This document shows positions 7,913-19,714 of a stretch of DNA of 64,000 bases, in pieces. Under the pieces are notes generated by a model that made no database searches, was not told the DNA's origin, and was given only the letters and a program-made list of their open reading frames with translations. A program made the translations under genes and the position numbers. The first letter of the stretch is position 1. Each line of letters opens with the position of its first letter. Source of the DNA: Streptomyces sp. CB02414 (GTDB lineage: Bacteria > Actinomycetota > Actinomycetes > Streptomycetales > Streptomycetaceae); assembly GCF_001905385.1 (NCBI RefSeq), contig NZ_LIPF01000011.1:1-64000 (forward strand). The letters are read 5' to 3'.

Positions 7913-10128
7913 TGGTCGGCGTCGTCCTTCTTCTCTTCGTCGCCCTCTTCGCCCTCGATCACGGGGATCAGGGAGAGCTTGCCGCGGGAGTCGATCTCGG
8001 CGATCTCGACCTGGACCTTCTGGCCCACGCCGAGGACGTCCTCGACGTTCTCCACGCGCTTGCCGCCGGCGAGCTTGCGGATCTGCGAGATGTGCAGCAG
8101 ACCGTCCTTGCCGGGCAGCAGGGAGACGAACGCGCCGAAGGTGGTCGTCTTGACGACCGTGCCCAGGTAGCGCTCGCCGACCTCGGGCATGGTCGGGTTG
8201 GCGATGCCGTTGATCGTGGCGCGGGCGGCCTCGGCGGCCGGGCCGTCGGCGGCACCGATGTAGATGGTGCCGTCGTCCTCGATCGTGATGTCGGCGCCCG
8301 TGTCCTCCTGGATCTGGTTGATCATCTTGCCCTTGGGGCCGATGACCTCACCGATCTTGTCGACGGGGATCTTCACGGTGATGATCCGCGGCGCGTTCGG
8401 GGACATCTCGTCCGGCGTGTCGATCGCTTCCATCATCACGTCGAGGATGTGGAGGCGGGCGTCACGGGCCTGCTTGAGGGCGGCGGCCAGGACGGAGGCG
8501 GGGATGCCGTCCAGCTTGGTGTCCAGCTGGAGGGCGGTAACGAACTCCTTGGTGCCGGCGACCTTGAAGTCCATGTCGCCGAAGGCGTCCTCCGCACCGA
8601 GGATGTCGGTGAGGGCGACGTAGTGCGTCTCGCCGTTGATCTCCTGGGAGATCAGGCCCATGGCGATACCGGCGACGGGGGCCTTCAGCGGCACACCGGC
8701 GTTCAGCAGCGACATGGTGGAGGCGCAGACCGAGCCCATGGACGTCGAGCCGTTGGAGCCGAGGGCCTCGGACACCTGGCGGATCGCGTAGGGGAACTCC
8801 TCGCGCGTCGGCAGCACCGGCACGATGGCGCGCTCGGCGAGGGCGCCGTGGCCGATCTCGCGGCGCTTCGGGGAGCCGACGCGGCCGGTCTCGCCGACGG
8901 AGTACGGCGGGAAGTTGTAGTTGTGCATGTAGCGCTTGCGGGTCACCGGGGAGAGGGTGTCCAGCTGCTGCTCCATGCGGAGCATGTTGAGGGTGGTGAC
9001 GCCCAGGATCTGGGTCTCGCCACGCTCGAACAGCGCGGAACCGTGCACGCGCGGGATGGCCTCGACCTCGGCGGCCAGGGTGCGGATGTCGGTGACACCG
9101 CGGCCGTCGATGCGCTTCTTCTCCTTGATGACGCGCTCACGGACCAGGGACTTGGTCAGCGAGCGGTACGCGGCGGAGATCTCCTTCTCGCGGCCCTCGA
9201 ACTCCGGCAGGAGCTTCTCGGCGGCGAGCGCCTTGACGCGGTCCAGCTCGGCCTCGCGGTCCTGCTTGCCGGCGATGGTGAGCGCCTGGGCCAGCTCGGG
9301 CTTGACGGCACCGGTGAGCGCCTCGAGGACGTCGTCCTGGTAGTCCAGGAAGATCGGGAACTCGCCGGTCGGCTTCGCGGCCTTCGAGGCGAGGTCGGCC
9401 TGCGCGCGGCACAGCACCTTGATGAAGGGCTTCGCGGCGTCCAGACCGGCGGCGACGACCTCCTCGGTGGGCGCCTCGGCGCCGCCCTCGACCAGCTTGA
9501 TGGTCTTCTCGGTGGCCTCGGCCTCGACCATCATGATCGCGACGTCGCCGTCCTCCAGGGCGCGGCCCGCGACGACCATGTCGAAGACGGCGTCCTCGAG
9601 TTCGGTGTGCGTCGGGAAGGCCACCCACTGGCCGCGGATCAGCGCGACGCGGACGCCGCCGATCGGGCCGGAGAAGGGCAGGCCGGCCAGCTGCGTGGAC
9701 GCGGAGGCGGCGTTGATCGCCACGACGTCGTACAGGTGGTCGGGGTTGAGGGCCATGATCGTGGCGACGACCTGGATCTCGTTGCGCAGGCCCTTCTTGA
9801 AGGACGGGCGCAGCGGGCGGTCGATCAGGCGGCAGGTGAGGACGGCGTCCTCGGACGGCCGGCCCTCACGGCGGAAGAAGCTGCCGGGGATCTTGCCGGC
9901 GGCGTACATCCGCTCCTCGACGTCCACCGTGAGGGGGAAGAAGTCGAGCTGGTCCTTGGGGTTCTTGGAGGCGCTGGTGGCCGACAGCACCATGGTGTCG
10001 TCGTCCAGGTACGCCACGGCGGAACCGGCGGCCTGACGGGCCAGGCGGCCCGTCTCGAAGCGGATGGTGCGGGTGCCGAAGGCGCCGTTGTCGATGACGG
10101 CCTCGGCGTAGTGGGTCTCGTTCTCCAC
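7909..10128 (-). CDS. pnp: Polynucleotide phosphorylase
   Basis: PNPase is a trimeric 3'-5' phosphorolytic exoribonuclease. In Streptomyces it also acts as a 3' poly(A) polymerase (GPSI in S. antibioticus). The 739-aa protein has two RNase PH-like domains, a KH domain (VDKIGEVIGPKGKMI) and a C-terminal S1 domain (GERYLGTVVKTTTFGAF), ending in an acidic tail. I choose the GTG at 10128: GGAGA lies 8 nt upstream, and it gives the family start VENETHYAEA. An ATG five codons upstream (10143) has no ribosome binding site. rpsO lies upstream and the M16 protease overlaps downstream. Confidence 0.96.
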   Translation of the reverse strand: MENETHYAEAVIDNGAFGTRTIRFETGRLARQAAGSAVAYLDDDTMVLSATSASKNPKDQLDFFPLTVDVEERMYAAGKIPGSFFRREGRPSEDAVLTCRLIDRPLRPSFKKGLRNEIQVVATIMALNPDHLYDVVAINAASASTQLAGLPFSGPIGGVRVALIRGQWVAFPTHTELEDAVFDMVVAGRALEDGDVAIMMVEAEATEKTIKLVEGGAEAPTEEVVAAGLDAAKPFIKVLCRAQADLASKAAKPTGEFPIFLDYQDDVLEALTGAVKPELAQALTIAGKQDREAELDRVKALAAEKLLPEFEGREKEISAAYRSLTKSLVRERVIKEKKRIDGRGVTDIRTLAAEVEAIPRVHGSALFERGETQILGVTTLNMLRMEQQLDTLSPVTRKRYMHNYNFPPYSVGETGRVGSPKRREIGHGALAERAIVPVLPTREEFPYAIRQVSEALGSNGSTSMGSVCASTMSLLNAGVPLKAPVAGIAMGLISQEINGETHYVALTDILGAEDAFGDMDFKVAGTKEFVTALQLDTKLDGIPASVLAAALKQARDARLHILDVMMEAIDTPDEMSPNAPRIITVKIPVDKIGEVIGPKGKMINQIQEDTGADITIEDDGTIYIGAADGPAAEAARATINGIANPTMPEVGERYLGTVVKTTTFGAFVSLLPGKDGLLHISQIRKLAGGKRVENVEDVLGVGQKVQVEIAEIDSRGKLSLIPVIEGEEGDEEKKDDADQ

Positions 10129-10460
10129 TAGCGATTTCTCCATTACGTGTCGTCTACGTGTCGTCTTTTGTCCCTCCTCGCCCGTGTGGCGGGGGGACGG
10201 GGCGGAGAAGCGCTCATCCGGTGCGGGCCGGTCTTCGATCGAAGCACCCGGGGTGCTGTCCCCGGGGGCCACTACCGAGGACCGGCGGCGGCGAGGTGAG
10301 CTTCTCCTCGTGTGTGTGTTTCGTTCGGTGTCGTGCGTTCGTACGTCGTGTGTCGTGCGTCTCGTGTTCTGTTACCACACTACAAAGCCGCGGCGACACC
10401 GCGCACGTACAGCAAAGGGAGCGGCCCCCGAACGATGGGAACCGCTCCCTTCACGGCGTC
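10129..10460 (-). promoter_or_regulatory. rpsO-pnp intergenic region with structured pnp leader
   Basis: This 332-bp gap contains the post-rpsO hairpin (10415-10451) and a second nested structure nearer pnp. There 10227-10237 pairs with 10276-10286 (one mismatch), enclosing an inner 7-bp stem, 10247-10253 with 10260-10266. RNase III cleavage within rpsO-pnp transcripts and autoregulation of pnp are established for E. coli, and RNase III processing is reported for Streptomyces. Which hairpin is the target here is inference. A GT-rich stretch at 10310-10375 lies between the two structures. Confidence 0.55.
10415..10451 (-). terminator. Hairpin downstream of rpsO
   Basis: AAGGGAGCGG (10415-10424) pairs with CCGCTCCCTT (10442-10451), with a 17-nt loop, starting 10 bp after the rpsO stop. 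It could act as a partial terminator or as an RNase III processing site between rpsO and pnp. Confidence 0.75.
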
Positions 10461-10748
10461 TTACTTGGCGCCCGCCGCACCGCGGCGGATGCCGAGGCGC
10501 TCGACCAGCGCACGGAAGCGCTGGATGTCCTTCTTGGCGAGGTACTGCAGCAGCCGGCGGCGCTGGCCGACCAGGATCAGCAGACCACGACGGGAGTGGT
10601 GGTCGTGCTTGTGGGTCTTGAGGTGCTCGGTCAGGTCGGAGATGCGACGGGACAGCAGAGCGACCTGGACCTCGGGGGAGCCGGTGTCGCCCTCCTTGGT
10701 ACCGAACTCGGTGATGATCTGCTTCTTCACTGCGGCGTCGAGCGACAC
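10461..10748 (-). CDS. rpsO: 30S ribosomal protein S15
   Basis: S15 binds the central domain of 16S rRNA early in 30S assembly. The 95-aa product has the family motifs GDTGSPEVQVALLS, HKHDHHSRRGLL and VGQRRRLLQYL. The start is the GTG at 10748, preceded by AGAGGAG at optimal spacing, giving the N-terminus VSLDAAVKKQII. pnp lies downstream on the same strand, the order conserved in many bacteria. Confidence 0.97.
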   Translation of the reverse strand: MSLDAAVKKQIITEFGTKEGDTGSPEVQVALLSRRISDLTEHLKTHKHDHHSRRGLLILVGQRRRLLQYLAKKDIQRFRALVERLGIRRGAAGAK

Positions 10749-11048
10749 GCGTACTCCTCTGGTCTGTGAGTGGCCACCGAGTGCCCCCGGTCTACGTCTC
10801 GGGGGATCTTCCGTGACTCGGAAGGCGGGGATCCGCTGGGCGCGGCCTCCAGGGCTCGGGGGCTCCGGGGGCGCGTACACAAACGGCCGTCACACAGCGT
10901 ACCAGTCCGGGTGGACACCCCCGGCGCGAGGCCCGGGAGCGGGCCGTCGCCCCGGCGAGTACGGACATGGACAAACCGCTGACCAGGAGAATCGCGGCCA
11001 CTAGGGTAGCCGCACAGCCGACCGCAGGACAGGAAGGACCCAGCCGCG
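10749..11048. promoter_or_regulatory. Divergent promoter region between rpsO and the DUF397 gene
   Basis: In this 300-bp gap a plausible plus-strand promoter is CTGACC (10979-10984), 17 bp, TAGGGT (11002-11007), 42 bp before the DUF397 ATG. The rpsO promoter must lie here in the opposite orientation, but I could not pick a clear hexamer pair. Confidence 0.5.
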
Positions 11049-11345
11049 ATGGCCGATGCCGAGGACCTCGAACTCAAGGCGCGCAAGGAACGGGAGCGGG
11101 ACGAGCTCTACTCCCTCGACATCTCCGGTGTCGAATGGCACAGCGCGCCCGGCACCGAGGAGCACGAGGAGCGGGTGGAGATCGCCTACCTCCCCGCCGG
11201 CGCCGTCGCCATGCGGTCGTCGCTCGACCCGGGCACCGTGCTGCGGTACACGGAGGCGGAGTGGCGGGCGTTCGTGCTGGGGGCGCGGGACGGGGAGTTC
11301 GATCTGGAGCCGGCGTCGCCGGAGGGGGACGCCGGACCGCGTTGA
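11049..11345 (+). CDS. DUF397-domain protein
   Basis: The 98-aa acidic protein matches the DUF397 pattern: a tryptophan early in the domain (VEWHS), VEIA, VAMRSS..dP and the EW.AFV.GARDGEFD C-terminus. AAGGA lies about 8 nt before the ATG. DUF397 proteins in Streptomyces usually sit next to an XRE-type regulator and act as its partner. Here no such regulator is adjacent: rpsO is divergent and a beta-propeller gene follows on the other strand. The function of this orphan copy is unknown. Confidence 0.75.
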   Translation: MADAEDLELKARKERERDELYSLDISGVEWHSAPGTEEHEERVEIAYLPAGAVAMRSSLDPGTVLRYTEAEWRAFVLGARDGEFDLEPASPEGDAGPR

Positions 11346-11373
11346 CGTGCGGGCGGAGAGGTGCCGGGCAGGC

Positions 11374-12915
11374 TCAGGGCTTCTCCGCCGCGCTGCTCCC
11401 GATGCCCAGGACCAGGTAGAGCCACTGCTTCTTCTGTTCGCCCGAGGGACCGTTCGCGGACTTGCGGCCGAAGAAGATCCGGCCGTTCTGGACGACGATG
11501 TCGTTCTCGTTCATCAATGTCATCGTCTCGGCCTCGGCCGGGAGGCCGAAGTAGAAGTACGGGATCTGCTCGTCCGTCCCGGGGTCGAGCGCGACCAGCG
11601 CGTTCGGCGAGATGTGGTCCTCGCTCAGGCGCAGTGCGAGGAGGCGGCCGCCGCTCATCCGCACCGGCTGGAGCAGGGATCCCGGACCGGAGTCGAACTT
11701 CTTCGTCGTGTCCCCCGTCTTCAGGTCGAAGCCGATGATCCAGTTGGAGACCTGCTTCTCGAGCTGGTCCTTGCTGCGGATGAAGACCTGGTCGTCACCC
11801 ACGGCGATGGTCGGGCAGTCGTCGATGACCAGGTAGTCCGTGTAGGAGCACTCGGCGACGTACGCGCCGTTGCGCAGGCTGATCGTGGCGCGGTCGCGGC
11901 CCTTGTCGTCGAGCGACAGCAGGTCGGTGATCTCGATGTCGCCGCCCGAGACGGCGAGAACCGCCGGTTCGGTGGAGGGCACCTTGAGGTCGCGGGTGCC
12001 CTCGGCGGCGGAGTAGGTCCACACGGTCCGTCCCGTGGCGGGATCGACCTTGCGCACCTTGTAGCCGGTGTACTGGTAGGAGGTGTCCGGCACGCTCTTG
12101 TCACCGGTCCGGCACATCTGGCGGACGATCAGCGCGCGTCCTCCCGCGGCGCCCATGTCCTGACACGGGCTGGTGGCCGTGGTGGACCAGCGACGCTCGC
12201 CCTTCTCCATGCCGTACGCGGTGGTGCCGCCGCCCCAGGTCACGGCGACCGTGTCGTGCGTCAGGGTCACGCTCGGCCGGTCCTGGCCGCCGTCCTGCGC
12301 CGACTGGAGGCCGGCCGGGGAGACGGGGAAGCGGGCCTCCCAGACCATGCGGCCGTCGTCGAGGTCGACGAAGGCGACCTGGTTGCAGTAGGCGTCCTCC
12401 GCCCAGTCGTTGGCCCGGAAGAGGACGGCGGTGCGGTTGTCGCCGGTCACATGGCGGGTGTAGCCGCAGATGGGACCGTCGAGACCGAGCTTCCACTCCT
12501 CCTCGCCGGGCTCGATGTCGGTGCCGACGCGCATGCCGACGAGGGTCTTGTTGATGCCCTTGGCGAGGATGCGGTCCGTGGCCCACATGCCCGGCATCTC
12601 CACGCGCTCACCGGGATTCATGTCGTCCACGGAGAACCGGAAGGCCATCTCGCCCACGGTGCTCGCGGGTTGCCTCTCGACCGTCTCCCGCACGTCGAGG
12701 GGTCCTTGCGCTTCCGTGGCCCCTTTCCCGTCCTGGGAGGCGTTCTTGCCGCCCCCGCCGCCCCACAGGAGCCAGCCGCCGGTTCCCAACGCCGCGACGA
12801 GAACGACCGCGAGCAGCGCGGTCAGTGCCTTGCGCACCTTCCGTCCGGGCTTCCGTTCGTGAGGCTCCGCGGCCGGCGGGGGCTGGGGCATGGAGGGGGG
12901 CGGGCCGAAGCTCAC
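11374..12915 (-). CDS. Membrane-anchored PQQ-like beta-propeller protein
   Basis: The 513-aa protein has a short cytoplasmic proline-rich N-terminus, one transmembrane helix (about residues 27-51) followed by a glycine-rich linker, and an extracytoplasmic domain. That domain has repeated blades with PQQ-like features such as VAFVDLDDGRMVWEARFPV, VDPATGRTVWTYS and IIGFDLKTGDTTKKF. I start at the GTG at 12915 (VSFGPPPSMPQ), with GAGGA 7 nt upstream; an in-frame ATG at 12966 is less likely. It is divergent from the MinD/EspI-like ATPase. No catalytic residues are evident, and it may be a cell-surface scaffold or sensor. Confidence 0.8.
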   Translation of the reverse strand: MSFGPPPSMPQPPPAAEPHERKPGRKVRKALTALLAVVLVAALGTGGWLLWGGGGGKNASQDGKGATEAQGPLDVRETVERQPASTVGEMAFRFSVDDMNPGERVEMPGMWATDRILAKGINKTLVGMRVGTDIEPGEEEWKLGLDGPICGYTRHVTGDNRTAVLFRANDWAEDAYCNQVAFVDLDDGRMVWEARFPVSPAGLQSAQDGGQDRPSVTLTHDTVAVTWGGGTTAYGMEKGERRWSTTATSPCQDMGAAGGRALIVRQMCRTGDKSVPDTSYQYTGYKVRKVDPATGRTVWTYSAAEGTRDLKVPSTEPAVLAVSGGDIEITDLLSLDDKGRDRATISLRNGAYVAECSYTDYLVIDDCPTIAVGDDQVFIRSKDQLEKQVSNWIIGFDLKTGDTTKKFDSGPGSLLQPVRMSGGRLLALRLSEDHISPNALVALDPGTDEQIPYFYFGLPAEAETMTLMNENDIVVQNGRIFFGRKSANGPSGEQKKQWLYLVLGIGSSAAEKP

Positions 12916-13353
12916 GCGTGGGTCCTCTTCCTGGTCATGGGATTTCCCGCGAAGGGATGACGACAAAGGGATTCGACGAGCGTCCCTACTATGCCGGTGT
13001 CTTGATCACTCGTGGGTACGGGAGAGACCTCTCCGACCTGGTTCTGTCCGAGTTCCGTCCGACTTGTTCACGGATGTCGTGTGGCGGATGCACGGATTCG
13101 GAAACGAGGTACGGCACTTCGGGGCAGGCTGTGACGCAATGGGCAGATGCTGAGGTGAGGACGGGGCTGCCGGGGTGGGGCGTGTGGTGATTAGGCTGGT
13201 GTCCGGCGCGACGCCAGAACCCGTGGACGGGGCGTCGGCGTCGTACGGGGAGGGCCGACGATCGGACGACCTCGTTTCACTTCGGACAACGTCGGACGAC
13301 AAAAACGGTCGCCCCAGCACGGCTTGAGGGGCTCGACCACACCAGGAGGAACT
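12916..13353. promoter_or_regulatory. Divergent intergenic region, beta-propeller gene and MinD-like gene
   Basis: The gap is 438 bp and must hold promoters for both flanking genes. CGGACGAC-type repeats occur near 13264 and 13292 (GGACGAC) with a variant at 13283, just upstream of the plus-strand gene. I found no convincing -35/-10 pair and no small gene. Confidence 0.3.
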
Positions 13354-16410
<3,057 letters not shown>

Positions 16411-16422
16411 TCCCACCGGCCC

Positions 16423-16460
16423 CGAACGCCCGCCTCGTCACCCGACGGCGCGGGCGTTCG
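16423..16460 (+). terminator. Hairpin terminator after the MinD-like gene
   Basis: CGAACGCCCGC (16423-16433) pairs with GCGGGCGTTCG (16450-16460) around a 16-nt loop, 13 bp after the stop codon. Confidence 0.8.
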
Positions 16461-16600
16461 CGCGTTCGCGGTGTTCACGGCGTTCGCAGGCAGCACCGGT
16501 GGGACTCGGCCGTCAGGCTCTCACCAGGGAGGCACCAGAGGTCTGGGCCAATGAGAGTGATCCTTCGGTCAACTCATCGTTTCCGCAGGCCACATGGGGT

Positions 16601-16641
16601 TTGACGGACCGTTGACGCGTGCAGACTGCCGCTGATAGACA
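16601..16641 (+). promoter_or_regulatory. Probable promoter of the oligopeptide transporter operon
   Basis: TTGACG (16612-16617) and TAGACA (16636-16641) are separated by 18 bp, close to the vegetative sigma consensus; a second TTGACG lies at 16601. The rest of the 16461-16794 gap holds the operator-like repeats at 16706 and no visible gene. Confidence 0.6.
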
Positions 16642-16705
16642 CACACTTCATTCCGCCGGCGTCACCCGATCAAGCACGATCCAGCCATTCGCAGTTCGCT
16701 CCAAC

Positions 16706-16733
16706 CTGTTCACAACTGTTCACACCTGTTCAA
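16706..16733 (+). promoter_or_regulatory. Three CTGTTCA repeats at 10-bp spacing, operator candidate
   Basis: CTGTTCAC at 16706 and 16716 and CTGTTCAA at 16726 recur at exactly 10-bp intervals, one helical turn, about 65 bp downstream of the probable -10 box and 61 bp before the binding-protein start. The arrangement suggests cooperative binding of a regulator to one DNA face. The regulator is unknown. Confidence 0.55.
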
Positions 16734-16794
16734 GCCCGCCTCACGCGGGGGCGCACGGCGTCTCCCGCGTGCGATGACGTGAGGTCAGGGAGTC

Positions 16795-18663
16795 ATGAGC
16801 ACACACGATCAGCATGGCAGTGGACGTACCGGGCCCCGTCCCAGGAGGGCACGGCTGCTCGCCGCCGCGGGCGCCGCGGCGCTCCTCCTCGCGGCGGGGA
16901 CCGTCGCCCCGGCGGCCTCGACGGCGCGGGCCGCGGACGGCGACCAGGGGCAGAAGAAGGTGCTCACCGTCGCCGTGGCGCAGAGTGTCGACTCGCTCAG
17001 TCCCTTCCTGGCGGTGCGGCTGCTCAGCACCAGCATCCACCGGCTGACCTACGAGTACCTGACGAACTACGACCCGGAGGACAACCACGTCATCCCGGGC
17101 CTGGCCACCGAGTGGAAGTCGTCGCCGGACAAGCTGACCTGGACGTACACGATCCGCTCCGACTCCAAGTGGTCGGACGGGGAGCAGGCCACCGCCGAGG
17201 ACGCGGCGTGGACGTTCAACAAGATGATGACGGACGACGGTGCCGCCACCGCCAACGGCAGCTTCGTCGCCAACTTCGAGAAGGTCACCGCGCCCAGCCC
17301 GACCCAGCTGGTGATCCGGCTGAAGAAGCCGCAGGCCACGATGACCGCGCTGGACGTGCCGATCGTGCCCAAGCACGTGTGGGAGAAGGTCGGGGACTTC
17401 TCGAAGTTCAACAACGATGACGACTTTCCCGTCGTCGGGAACGGGCCCTTCGTCCTCACCGACTACAAGCCGGACAGCTATGTCCGGCTGGAGGCGAACA
17501 ACGACTTCTGGCGGGGCGCGCCGAAGTTCGACGAGCTGGTGTTCCGGTACTACAAGGACCAGGACGCCGCCGTCGCCGCGCTGCGCAAGGGCGAGGTGTC
17601 CTTCGTCGCCGGCTCGCCGTCGCTGACGCCCGCCCAGGCCGCCTCCCTCAAGGAGGACGAGAACATCCACGTCAACGACGCCCCCGGCCGCCGCTTCTAC
17701 GCCCTCGCCACCAACCCGGGCGCCCGTGCCAAGGACGGCACGAAGATCGGTGACGGCCACCCGTCGCTGCTGGACCAGCGGGTGCGGCACGCGCTGTTCC
17801 TGGCGGTGGACCGCGAGGCGATCGTCGACAAGGTGTTCCAGGGCCACGCGGTCGAGGGCGAGGGCTACATCCCGCCGCGCTTCTCGCAGTACTTCTTCGA
17901 GCCGTCGGCCGAGCAGGAGCTGGCCTACGACCCGGCGGAGGCGGCTCGGCTGCTCGACGAGGCGGGCTACCGGACGAACGCCGACGGCGAGCGGGTCGGC
18001 AAGGACGGCGAGCCGCTGAACTACCGTGTCCTGTGCCACGCCACCGACCCGAACGACAAGGCGGTCGGCAAGTACCTCCAGGAGTGGTGGGGCGAGCTGG
18101 GCATCTCGATGACCCTGGACTGCCGGGACAACGTGACCGACCCGTGGCTGGCCGGGGAGTACGACCTCGCCTTCGACGGCTGGTCCGTCAACCCCGACCC
18201 GGACTTCGTGCTCTCCATCCACACCTGCGCGGCGCTGCCGGCGACGCCGAAGGACACCGGGGCCACCGACAACTTCATCTGCGACGAGAAGTACGACGAG
18301 CTGTACGCGCGGCAGCTCGGCGAGTACGACGCCGGCAAGCGGGCGGAGATCGTCAAGCAGATGCAGTCCCGGCTGTACGACCTGGGGTACATGAACGTCA
18401 TGGCCTACCCGAACGCGGTCGAGGCCTACCGCACGGACCACATCGAGTCGATCACCACCATGCCGTCCGCGGCGGGCAACATCTACGGGCAGGACGGCTA
18501 CTGGAGCTGGTGGTCGGCCGTCCCCGCGGACTCCGGCGACTCCTCCGGCGGCTCGTCGTCGACCGGGGTCGTGATCGGGGCCGTCGCGGGCGGGGCCGTC
18601 CTGGCCGGGCTCGTGGTGTTCTTCGCCCTCCGCCGCCGGGCCTCGGCGGACGAACGTGAGTGA
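16795..18663 (+). CDS. Oligopeptide/dipeptide ABC transporter substrate-binding protein with C-terminal membrane anchor
   Basis: The 622-aa protein belongs to the family 5 extracellular solute-binding proteins (DppA/OppA-like). It has an N-terminal basic region (RPRRAR) and hydrophobic signal, LSPFLAVRLLSTSIHRLTYE, and the typical GNGPFVLTDYKPDSYVRLEAN block. There is no lipobox cysteine. Instead a C-terminal hydrophobic helix (about residues 588-608) follows a Ser/Gly-rich linker and ends with RRR, so it is probably tethered to the membrane at its C-terminus. It is the first gene of a five-gene operon; its stop overlaps the start of the first permease gene. Confidence 0.88.
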   Translation: MSTHDQHGSGRTGPRPRRARLLAAAGAAALLLAAGTVAPAASTARAADGDQGQKKVLTVAVAQSVDSLSPFLAVRLLSTSIHRLTYEYLTNYDPEDNHVIPGLATEWKSSPDKLTWTYTIRSDSKWSDGEQATAEDAAWTFNKMMTDDGAATANGSFVANFEKVTAPSPTQLVIRLKKPQATMTALDVPIVPKHVWEKVGDFSKFNNDDDFPVVGNGPFVLTDYKPDSYVRLEANNDFWRGAPKFDELVFRYYKDQDAAVAALRKGEVSFVAGSPSLTPAQAASLKEDENIHVNDAPGRRFYALATNPGARAKDGTKIGDGHPSLLDQRVRHALFLAVDREAIVDKVFQGHAVEGEGYIPPRFSQYFFEPSAEQELAYDPAEAARLLDEAGYRTNADGERVGKDGEPLNYRVLCHATDPNDKAVGKYLQEWWGELGISMTLDCRDNVTDPWLAGEYDLAFDGWSVNPDPDFVLSIHTCAALPATPKDTGATDNFICDEKYDELYARQLGEYDAGKRAEIVKQMQSRLYDLGYMNVMAYPNAVEAYRTDHIESITTMPSAAGNIYGQDGYWSWWSAVPADSGDSSGGSSSTGVVIGAVAGGAVLAGLVVFFALRRRASADERE

Positions 18664-19714
18664 GGTGGTGGCGTCGCCGCCCGCCGGCACCGGGCCGGCC
18701 GGCGGTGACGCCACCGGCCGTCCGTCCCGTGCGCGCCGCGCGTACCCGAGGTACGTGGCGGGCAAGCTGGCCGGAGCCGTCGTCTCCCTGTTCGCCGTCC
18801 TGGTCACCAGCTTCTTCCTCTTCCGGATGATCCCCGGCGACCCGGTGAAGTTCATGACCGGCGGCCGTCCGGTCTCGGCCGAGCAGATCACCGCCTACCG
18901 CCGGGAGTTCGGGCTCGACCTGCCGCTGTGGCGGCAGTTCACGGAGTACTGCGGCAAGGCGCTGACCGGGGACCTGGGCACGTCGTACCAGTTCCGCGCG
19001 CCCGTCGTCGACAAGATCACCGAGGCGTTGCCGAACACGCTGCTCCTCACCGGTACGGCCTTCGGCCTGTACACCGCGCTGGGCGCGTTCCTCGGCACCC
19101 GCTCGGCGTGGCGGCACGGCCGGCTCGGCGACCGGCTGAACACGGGGCTGGCGCTGACGCTGTACTCGGTTCCGTCCTTCTGGCTGGGGCTGCTGCTGGT
19201 CATCGTCCTGTCGGTGGGGGTGGACCCCCTCCCGGGCCTGTTCCCGACCGGGGGCATGGAATCGGGGGGCGGCGAGGAGGGGTTCGCCTACGTCGTCGAT
19301 GTCGCGCACCACCTCGTGCTCCCGGTGGTGACGCTGGTCGCGGTGGAGTACGGGCAGACGCTGCTGGTCACACGGTCGGCGCTGCTGGACGAGATGGGCG
19401 GCGACTATCTGACGACGGCGCGGGCCAAGGGCCTGCGGGACGATCTCGTACGGCGCCGGCACGCCGTGCCGAACGCGCTGCTGCCGACCGTGACGCTGGT
19501 CTTCGTCAATCTCGGCCGGACAGTGGCCGGTGTCATCCTCGTCGAGACGGTCTTCTCCTGGCCGGGGCTGGGCGGGCTGTTCTACCAGGCGCTCAGCGTG
19601 CCCGATCTGCCGCTCGTGCAGGGGCTGTTCTTCGTCTTCGCCGCGGCGGTGATCCTCATGAACACCCTGGCCGATCTGCTGTATCCGCTGTTCGATCCGA
19701 GGGTGGGCCGATGA
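18656..19714 (+). CDS. Oligopeptide/dipeptide ABC transporter permease, DppB-like
   Basis: The 352-aa inner-membrane protein has the binding-protein-dependent permease fold, with FFLFRMIPGDPVKFM after the first helix and the EAA-type cytoplasmic loop DYLTTARAKGLRDDLVRRRHAVPNALLPT. The GTG start lies inside the end of the binding-protein gene (8-bp overlap). An unusually long N-terminal cytoplasmic extension of about 35 residues precedes the first helix. It pairs with the DppC-like permease downstream, whose ATG overlaps its TGA. Confidence 0.9.
   Translation: MSEVVASPPAGTGPAGGDATGRPSRARRAYPRYVAGKLAGAVVSLFAVLVTSFFLFRMIPGDPVKFMTGGRPVSAEQITAYRREFGLDLPLWRQFTEYCGKALTGDLGTSYQFRAPVVDKITEALPNTLLLTGTAFGLYTALGAFLGTRSAWRHGRLGDRLNTGLALTLYSVPSFWLGLLLVIVLSVGVDPLPGLFPTGGMESGGGEEGFAYVVDVAHHLVLPVVTLVAVEYGQTLLVTRSALLDEMGGDYLTTARAKGLRDDLVRRRHAVPNALLPTVTLVFVNLGRTVAGVILVETVFSWPGLGGLFYQALSVPDLPLVQGLFFVFAAAVILMNTLADLLYPLFDPRVGR

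Noticed and set aside
8092..10131. Long plus-strand frame opposite pnp
   Set aside because: Antisense shadow of a strongly conserved gene; no ribosome binding site or known motif.
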